Of a stretch of 17,996 nt of DNA, positions 13,988 to 17,996 are shown in pieces; within the stretch, counting starts at the first letter, position 1, and every line of letters starts with the position of its first letter. Position numbers and translations under genes: made by a program. Location: contig JAOUDB010000015.1 of NCBI GenBank assembly GCA_029859485.1, positions 1 to 17,996 of the forward strand, read 5' to 3'. The DNA is from Desulfuromonadales bacterium. Its GTDB lineage: Bacteria; Desulfobacterota; Desulfuromonadia; Desulfuromonadales; BM103. Below the pieces are notes generated by a model that saw only the letters and a list, made by a program, of their open reading frames with translations, was not told where the DNA came from and ran no database searches.

Positions 13988-14980
13988 ATGAAGAGATTGA
14001 CATGTGAATTGAAAAAACTGATGGGAGACACCTTCTCCCTGTACGGCGAACTGTTGAAGGTCATGATCCCTGTCATGATACTGGTGAGACTGGCTGTCGA
14101 GTTCGGGGCCATTGAGTTCGTCGGTAAGTTGATTGCTCCAGTGATGGGTTGGGTTGGTCTGCCAGGAGAGATGGGGTTTGTCTGGGTGACCGCAATGATT
14201 GTTAATATCTATGCCGGTGCAGCAGCCCTACTTACAATTTTACCAGAGTGTCCACTGACGATTGCACAGGCAACAATCCTTGGTTCAATGATTTTGATCG
14301 CTCATTCACTGCCGATCGAACAACGGATTGCTCAAAGAGCTGGCGCCGGGCTTCTCTTTACCTTGGGGTTAAGGCTGGTTGCTGCGATGGTGTACGGGGT
14401 GGTACTGTCATTTTTCTATTCGGGATTTCCCGAGTTTCAACAACCGGCAGAGGTGCTCTTCCTCAAACTGGCACCTCCTTCTCAAGATTGGCTGTCGTGG
14501 GCAGTCAGTAGTTTCAAGTCGTTATGGTCGATCTTTTGGATTATCTTCGTTCTGTTATTTGGGTTGCGCCTGATGGACATATTGAAGATCACTCCTATTC
14601 TGGCCAAAGCTTTATCACCCTTTCTGCGTTTCATGGGAATTGGCGAAAAGGCCACCTCGATGACCGTAACTGGCGCACTACTCGGGATTTCTTACGGCGG
14701 GGCATTAATTATTCAGGAGGCACGTTCCGGAAACCTTGCGGAGAAAGATGTTTTCCTTTCTCTCTCCTTCATGTGTCTCTGTCATGGTTTGATTGAGGAT
14801 ACCCTGTTTGTGATGGCCTTCGGTGGCCACTACTCTGGTTTGCTCATCGGTCGCTTTATCTTCTCATTGCTAGCAATTATGGTTTTGTCACAAGTCATTA
14901 ACAAGATGCCGTCTTTAGCATTTCAACGTTACCTGTTTAGCAAGTCGGACTACAGTACAAACCAAACTGCTGCTGGGTAA
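13988..14980 (+). CDS. Nucleoside-recognition (Gate) domain membrane protein
   Basis: A 330-aa polytopic inner-membrane protein. Two similar halves each carry a Gate-type core: the first with LIAPVMGWVGLPGEMGFVW (about 48-66) and the second with LSPFLRFMGIGEKATSMTV (about 209-227), followed by the GISYGGALIIQEA and HGLIEDTLF segments. Related proteins include spore maturation SpmA/SpmB and YjiG/YjiH; they are thought to be transporters but substrates are mostly unknown. GGGAGG six bases before ATG 13988 is a strong ribosome binding site. The EamA gene starts 8 bases after the stop, so they are one operon, divergent from an Lrp-type regulator. An amino-acid or peptide export role is inferred from that regulator. 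Confidence 0.82.
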   Translation: MKRLTCELKKLMGDTFSLYGELLKVMIPVMILVRLAVEFGAIEFVGKLIAPVMGWVGLPGEMGFVWVTAMIVNIYAGAAALLTILPECPLTIAQATILGSMILIAHSLPIEQRIAQRAGAGLLFTLGLRLVAAMVYGVVLSFFYSGFPEFQQPAEVLFLKLAPPSQDWLSWAVSSFKSLWSIFWIIFVLLFGLRLMDILKITPILAKALSPFLRFMGIGEKATSMTVTGALLGISYGGALIIQEARSGNLAEKDVFLSLSFMCLCHGLIEDTLFVMAFGGHYSGLLIGRFIFSLLAIMVLSQVINKMPSLAFQRYLFSKSDYSTNQTAAG

Positions 14981-14988
14981 GTAAAAAA

Positions 14989-15909
14989 ATGAAGCAAGGG
15001 ACTTTAAAGGCTGACATATTGCTACTGATCACCGCTACGATCTGGGGGTTCGCTTTTGTTGCTCAGAGAGTCGGAATGGATTATGTCGGCCCATTTACCT
15101 TTAATGCGGTACGCTTTGCATTGGGTAGCCTTTCACTGATTCCGCTCATCTTGTTACTGCAAAAGCGACAGCCAAGATCCAGTGAACTCAAACACAAACC
15201 GGTGTTGAAAGGTGCCATCATGGCTGGTGTTGCTCTCTTTGCCGGGGCATCATTGCAGCAGGCTGGTCTCGTCTATACCACTGCCGGTAACGCCGGCTTT
15301 ATTACCGGCCTCTATGTTGTCATTGTGCCAATTCTTGGCCTTTTCTGGCGGCAGCGTCCTCATGTTGGGACCTGGCTGGGAGCGATCTTAGCTGCTGTCG
15401 GACTCTACTTTTTGAGTGTTACAGAGTCCTTCGCGATTTCATTCGGGGACCTGCTGGTCCTAATCGGAGCGTTTTTCTGGGCTGGTCACGTTTTACTGAT
15501 CGGTTGGCTGGCACCGCAAACAGATTCGTTAAAGCTGGCCTCGGCTCAGTTTGCTGTCTGTTCGATACTGAGCCTCTTGACTGCTCTTGTTGTTGAAGTC
15601 ATCACCCTGGAGGCGATCTGGGAGGCCGGTGTTCCGATCCTCTACGGAGGACTTGGTTCCGTGGGGATTGCCTACACTCTGCAAGTAATTGCACAGCGCG
15701 ATTCCCACCCCGCACATTCTGCGATTATTCTGAGCCTTGAAGGCGTCTTTGCTGCGATAGGCGGTTGGTTGCTATTGAATGAAATGTTGTCATTGCGTGG
15801 CTTCTTTGGTTGTGCCCTGATGCTTGCAGGAATGATCTTCTCTGAAATGGTTGTATTCTTCAGTCAGAAGGGAAGAAGCCTTCAGGCAGCAACGAACCAT
15901 CGCCATTAA
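14989..15909 (+). CDS. EamA/DMT (RhaT) family transporter
   Basis: A 306-aa inner-membrane protein with about ten helices arranged as two EamA repeats (roughly 8-140 and 150-290). The N-terminal LLLITATIWGFAFVAQRVGMDYVGPFTFNA block and the LQQAGLVYTTAGNAGFITGLYVVIVPILG block are characteristic; the second repeat has SLEGVFAAIGGWLLLNE. The family exports amino acids and other metabolites. The gene begins 8 bases after the Gate-domain gene and is probably translated from the same mRNA; its own ribosome binding site is weak. With the divergent Lrp-type regulator this suggests amino-acid efflux, which is inference. No clear terminator follows. Confidence 0.9.
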   Translation: MKQGTLKADILLLITATIWGFAFVAQRVGMDYVGPFTFNAVRFALGSLSLIPLILLLQKRQPRSSELKHKPVLKGAIMAGVALFAGASLQQAGLVYTTAGNAGFITGLYVVIVPILGLFWRQRPHVGTWLGAILAAVGLYFLSVTESFAISFGDLLVLIGAFFWAGHVLLIGWLAPQTDSLKLASAQFAVCSILSLLTALVVEVITLEAIWEAGVPILYGGLGSVGIAYTLQVIAQRDSHPAHSAIILSLEGVFAAIGGWLLLNEMLSLRGFFGCALMLAGMIFSEMVVFFSQKGRSLQAATNHRH

Positions 15910-15979
15910 CTTTAGACTGATGTTGAGGATGTCTTGTCCGTCTCTTCAAAATTAAACCGGTTGATTAAGGCCCCAAAAC

Positions 15980-16015
15980 TGAATCGCCCCTAGTTTTATA
16001 GACACTTCTGAGCTA
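15980..16015 (+). mobile_element. IS3-end-like motif, copy 1 (direct repeat)
   Basis: TGAATCGCCCCTAGTTTTAT and the following AGACACTTCTGAGCTA match the motif at 17395-17430 at 30 of 36 positions in the same orientation. The TGAATCGCC opening and the AGACAC block resemble terminal inverted repeats of IS3-family elements as I remember them. No transposase is present, so it would be a solo end or a relic. Confidence 0.45.
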
Positions 16016-16044
16016 ACAAGAGGTTACTATAAGTCACCACTGCC

Positions 16045-16210
16045 GAGATAAAATCAGGCGTGTTATTGATAGAGACATTTAGGAAACTCATTAATCAACA
16101 AAATGATGGCCACTAGGATCAATTCCGAGTGGCTATTTATTACTTATCAGGGTTTCTAGTAAACACCTCAAACACGCCACTTCTTATCATCAAAACAATT
16201 CGAGAGGACT
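16045..16210 (+). repeat. Dispersed hairpin repeat, copy B
   Basis: Carries GAGATAAAATCAGG, TTATTGATAGAGACATTTAG, an ATGGCCACT (16106-16114) / AGTGGCTAT (16128-16136) hairpin with inner GGA/TCC pairing, TACTTATCAGGGT and the terminal TTCGAGAGGAC. Compared with copy A, the stem differs at several positions but stays paired (ACC:GGT in A, ACT:AGT here). Confidence 0.75.
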
Positions 16211-16283
16211 TTTAGTAAATATCTCCTCTTTTCCTATGAACGCTATATCCCACACAAATCCATTCTTAAATGTCAGAACTTCT

Positions 16284-16320
16284 GAGACGAAAAACAGGTT
16301 ATTGTGGATAGAGACATTTG
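16284..16320 (+). repeat. Dispersed hairpin repeat, partial copy D (5' half only)
   Basis: GAGACGAAAAACAGGTTATT then GTGGATAGAGACATTTG matches the first half of copies B and C. The upstream TGTCAGAACTTCT is also shared with copy C. The GGCC hairpin half is missing; the following sequence goes straight to the leader of the small gene at 16418. Confidence 0.6.
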
Positions 16321-16417
16321 AATGCTTCAATCTAATAGCTTGAAATTTATTATGAAGTGATTAAATATAAGCATTATTGAGGAGGGGGACTTCTCGGTGT
16401 TTTTCTAAGGGGTGTGT

Positions 16418-16669
16418 ATGATGGAGCAGAGAACTCAGTTAAGTCCAAGACATAGTCCTATTGAAGCCATCATAGACGATGGCACCCATCACCTTCTGAT
16501 GCCTTCGGTTCTAGACGTATTGTTGGAAAACAATCAAGTTGTAAAGTTTAAGAGATCAAGTGGATGGGTAACTGTTGGTATAGACCCTATTCGATTCAAG
16601 AATAGACGTGAGGCCTCCCGCTCATACAACGGCCACGACAGACGGTCTGCAGCCATCTGTTGTCTTTAG
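16418..16669 (+). CDS. Small protein, 83 aa, resembling the GSU3473 family
   Basis: ATG 16418 follows AAGGGG with 5-base spacing. The protein has DDGTHHLLMPSVLDVLLENN then VVKFKRSSGWVTVGIDPIRF, and a basic C-terminal end with YNGHDRRSA. Small proteins annotated as GSU3473-like in Geobacter and relatives have this layout: a short beta/alpha core, a (K/R)RSDGWV.IG.DPIR-like strand, and a terminal YxGPERR-like motif (here YNGHDRR). That link is from memory. The role is unknown. It is the only clear gene in the AT-rich stretch and is flanked on both sides by copies of the hairpin repeat, so it may be an accessory or transferred gene. Confidence 0.65.
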   Translation: MMEQRTQLSPRHSPIEAIIDDGTHHLLMPSVLDVLLENNQVVKFKRSSGWVTVGIDPIRFKNRREASRSYNGHDRRSAAICCL

Positions 16670-16813
16670 CGCCAAGAGTAACGAACTCATAATCATCAGA
16701 TTGCCAATCGGTGCTAAGAATACTATTGCCACCAGGCGCAACACAAAGAATCATAGTCTAATTGTAAACGGCTTCTGGACAACTCGGGGCCGTTCTTATT
16801 TGTCACGACTTTT

Positions 16814-16898
16814 GAGACGAAAACAGCCGTTTTATTGATAGAGACATTTAGTAAGAGAAAATGATGGCCTCCTGGATCAACTCCGGGTGGCCATTTCT
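16814..16898 (+). repeat. Dispersed hairpin repeat, copy C
   Basis: GAGACGAAAACAGCCGTTTT, then ATTGATAGAGACATTTAGTA, then a hairpin from ATGGCC (16864-16869) to GGCCAT (16889-16894) with inner GGA/TCC pairing around TCAAC. The hairpin tip is almost identical to copy B while the outer stem resembles copy A. It lacks the GAGAGGAC end of copies A and B. Confidence 0.72.
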
Positions 16899-17050
16899 TG
16901 TTTGACTGGATAGATATAAAGGGTCAAGTCGATTTTATATAACTTTAGGCCTACTCCCTTTAAACTTTGCTTGTATTGAAATCTCTCCATTATCGCTTTA
17001 ACATTAATGTCAACTTGGCCTTCCGGGGGGAGAGGCGGTTATAGGGGGAA

Positions 17051-17089
17051 ACAAATCCACCACTATTATGATGGTGGATTTGTCTTTTT
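17051..17089 (+). terminator. Strong rho-independent terminator without an assigned gene
   Basis: ACAAATCCACCA (17051-17062) is exactly complementary to TGGTGGATTTGT (17072-17083) with a 9-base loop, followed by CTTTTTG. No gene ends just before it; the nearest + strand gene ends nearly 400 bases upstream. The preceding purine-rich stretch (GGGGGGAGAGGCGGTTATAG) could be part of a short non-coding transcript ending here. Confidence 0.75.
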
Positions 17090-17240
17090 GAAGATCATAA
17101 GAACTGCGCACTTTCCGCTAGGCCCTTGTTCTTAGTGATTCGGAGCTACACTCTCTCATCACATTAATTATTAAGTCCTTACTGTAATCTCTGAATTACA
17201 AAATTTACGAGGTACACCCCGTTTTCTATAAGGAGAGAGT

Positions 17241-17408
17241 ATGCATTTATTTGTTTTTCTTTCGGTCATATTGGGTGTGTTCGCATTTCTTGCGATTCAA
17301 TACTCATTTTGGGTGGCCATTGGCATAATGCAACTAAGTGGTATGTTTGTTGTTGCTGTAACTGCTTTTTCAGTACCAGGTACGAAGTCTAAAGTGAATC
17401 GCCGCTAG
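17241..17408 (+). CDS. Small membrane protein, 55 aa, unknown
   Basis: ATG 17241 is preceded by ATAAGGAGAGAGT, a near-ideal ribosome binding site. The peptide (MHLFVFLSVILGVFAFLAIQ, then YSFWVAIGIMQLSGMFVVAV and a TAFSVPGTKSKVNRR end) is almost wholly hydrophobic and would form two membrane helices. The last five codons and the TAG stop fall inside an IS3-end-like motif (17395-17430), so the original C-terminus may have been replaced by an insertion. I do not recognise a family. It could be a native small membrane protein or the front of a larger one cut by the insertion. Confidence 0.6.
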   Translation: MHLFVFLSVILGVFAFLAIQYSFWVAIGIMQLSGMFVVAVTAFSVPGTKSKVNRR

Positions 17409-17430
17409 TTTAGTAGACACCATTGAGCTA
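17395..17430 (+). mobile_element. IS3-end-like motif, copy 2 (direct repeat)
   Basis: TGAATCGCCGCTAGTTTAGT and the following AGACACCATTGAGCTA match 15980-16015 at 30 of 36 positions, same orientation, 1415 bases apart. It overlaps the last codons of the 55-aa membrane ORF and supplies its stop codon. Confidence 0.45.
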
Positions 17431-17454
17431 GTTATATTTCCTAAAAATCACGGT

Positions 17455-17518
17455 TTACAGTACAAGAAAGCCCCAACCTGTTCAAAAGGTCGGGGCTTTC
17501 TTGTAAGCATTACTGTAA
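17455..17518. terminator. Bidirectional intrinsic terminator
   Basis: ACAAGAAAGCCCC (17462-17474) pairs perfectly with GGGGCTTTCTTGT (17492-17504), extended inward by ACCT/AGGT and outward by TTACAGTA (17455-17462) with TACTGTAA (17511-17518). The CTTTCTTGT and ACAAGAAAG flanks give U-rich ends on both strands. It sits between the convergent 55-aa ORF (+) and the minus-strand genes, and would serve both. Confidence 0.85.
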
Positions 17519-17535
17519 GTCATTCTCACATGACC

Positions 17536-17721
17536 TTAGGATTTATAGTAGGCAGGATCAGGCGCATGTTTGGTGCGCTCTTGGTATGCTAGTCCAGCAA
17601 AAAGGACCAAAGTCCACGACAGAGAGTTGATCGCAACGAACTGATATTGCGACGGTATTGTGTTGTTGCGTATTGTAGTGATTGGTAATATTAGAATTAT
17701 GTTGCTCTCAGGACGAATCAA
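17536..17721 (-). CDS. Possible small membrane-associated protein, 61 aa
   Basis: This frame starts at TTG (17719-17721), 4 bases after the TGA of the upstream DUF3014 gene. GGGAGC at the end of that gene could be its ribosome binding site (8-base spacing). The peptide has two hydrophobic stretches (NIILILPITTI near the start and SLSWTLVLFAGLAYQ near the middle) and a polar tail with KHAPDPAYYKS. It ends just before a strong terminator, which fits an operon end. No family is recognised and the TTG start lowers confidence. Confidence 0.45.
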   Translation of the reverse strand: MIRPESNIILILPITTIRNNTIPSQYQFVAINSLSWTLVLFAGLAYQERTKHAPDPAYYKS

Positions 17722-17725
17722 TTTA

Positions 17726-17996
17726 TCAGCTCCCTGCGATCAATTTTCGATATTCGTGCAGCAGGGTTTTAATCTGGGCCGCATTCTCAGGGCCGCAGCG
17801 CAGCAGGATCTTGCGCCCTGCAGAGAGAGCTTCCAGATCAGGGTCGGCATAGAGGTAGAGCGCCTTGGGTTGGGTCAAATAAACAGGTCCGGTTATCTGC
17901 GGAGTGACCAACAGGTGATCGATGACTTCAACCAGGCGGTCATTGAAGTAAGCCTTCGGGTAGCCAAGCTCCTGGTAGGCTTGCTGGAAGAGCGGG
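17726..17996 (-). CDS. DUF3014 domain protein, C-terminal part (partial)
   Basis: The frame runs in from the right edge of the window and ends with TGA at 17726-17728; about 89 residues are visible. The residues FQQAYQELGYPKAYFNDRLV (near 17990-17930), then VIDHLLVTPQITGPVYLTQP, ADPDLEALSAGRKILLRCGP and a final ENAAQIKTLLHEYRKLI are what I recognise as the C-terminal half of DUF3014 proteins, which are usually anchored in the inner membrane by an N-terminal helix outside this window. The function of the family is unknown. A methionine at 17911 is internal to this longer frame, not the start. A possible small membrane gene follows after 4 bases. Confidence 0.75.
   Translation of the reverse strand, partial: PLFQQAYQELGYPKAYFNDRLVEVIDHLLVTPQITGPVYLTQPKALYLYADPDLEALSAGRKILLRCGPENAAQIKTLLHEYRKLIAGS

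Larger units (their letters stand above)
15910..16417. other. AT-rich repeat region without a supported gene (508 bp)
   Basis: Downstream of the EamA gene there is no credible long ORF. The stretch contains one IS-end-like motif (15980-16015), the hairpin repeat copy B (16045-16210) and a 5'-half copy D (16284-16320). It looks like a landing zone for repeats and mobile-element remnants. Confidence 0.6.
16670..17240. other. AT-rich intergenic region (571 bp)
   Basis: No supported gene. It contains a weak hairpin after the small gene (AACGGC at 16767-16772 with GCCGTT at 16789-16794), hairpin repeat copy C, a strong orphan terminator at 17051-17089, and the leader of the 55-aa ORF with a TGTAAT-N6-ATTACA palindrome at 17183-17200 that could be an operator. 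Confidence 0.55.

Noticed and set aside
16700..16800. GEMM (cyclic dinucleotide) riboswitch, suggested by GGCGCAACACAAAG
   Set aside because: The ACGCAAAGCC core and the second paired domain are not present in the right order; this is downstream of a gene and ends in a weak hairpin.
13061..16898. Possible CRISPR array from repeated blocks
   Set aside because: Copies are irregularly spaced, up to 3 kb apart, diverged and longer than CRISPR repeats; there are no regular spacers and no cas genes.
17007..17135. 42-codon frame with a glycine-rich start (SGGRGGYRG)
   Set aside because: No ribosome binding site, and it runs through a perfect terminator hairpin that better explains the sequence.

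Overview
The window looks like chromosome of a deltaproteobacterium in the Desulfuromonadales (Geobacter/Desulfuromonas/Pelobacter-like). The evidence is the mix of genes (Rep-type helicase, bimodular QueF, DUF815 ATPase, a DUF3014 protein, a small protein resembling the Geobacter GSU3473 type) and the style of intergenic repeats. This placement is inferred from gene content recalled from memory; no search was run. Gene density is high from 1 to about 13000, and the base composition there is moderately GC-rich. From about 13000, and especially 15910-17520, the DNA becomes visibly AT-rich, gene-poor and repeat-rich.

Left part (1-6450, + strand): the 3' end of a soluble transhydrogenase gene (sthA); a Rep/UvrD/PcrA helicase; a tight three-gene unit of two YbjQ-family proteins and a membrane-anchored M48 metallopeptidase (9-bp gap, then 4-bp overlap); queF (queuosine pathway); an inositol-monophosphatase-fold phosphatase most like HisN; and a 54-residue protein followed by a clear intrinsic terminator.

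Middle part (6530-11900, mostly - strand): a putative metal-dependent hydrolase with N-formylglutamate-amidohydrolase-like motifs, a DHA2-type MFS exporter, a SPOR plus NlpC/P60 lipoprotein, and a pair made of an 84-residue protein and an RlmI-like methyltransferase. Divergent from that pair, on the + strand, is a DUF815 AAA+ ATPase with a plausible sigma70 promoter.

Right part (13400-15909): an Lrp/AsnC regulator divergent from a Gate-domain membrane protein and an EamA/DMT transporter. This reads as a locally regulated small-molecule export locus. Beyond it lies a 1.6-kb AT-rich accessory stretch with a GSU3473-like small gene, a 55-residue membrane peptide, two direct copies of an IS3-end-like motif, several copies of a dispersed hairpin repeat, and two strong terminator hairpins. 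The window ends in a minus-strand DUF3014 gene with a possible small membrane gene downstream.

Most of the window is ordinary housekeeping sequence. The items most worth a second look are non-coding. The first is a family of roughly 85-165 bp repeats (copies near 13061, 16045, 16284 and 16814) whose hairpin is kept through compensating changes. The second is a set of four intergenic arrays with a 7-bp period and a shared AGC core, placed at gene 3' ends. The third is the pair of IS-end-like direct repeats, one of which supplies the last codons and stop of a small membrane ORF. I did not find a convincing new defence or mobile system.
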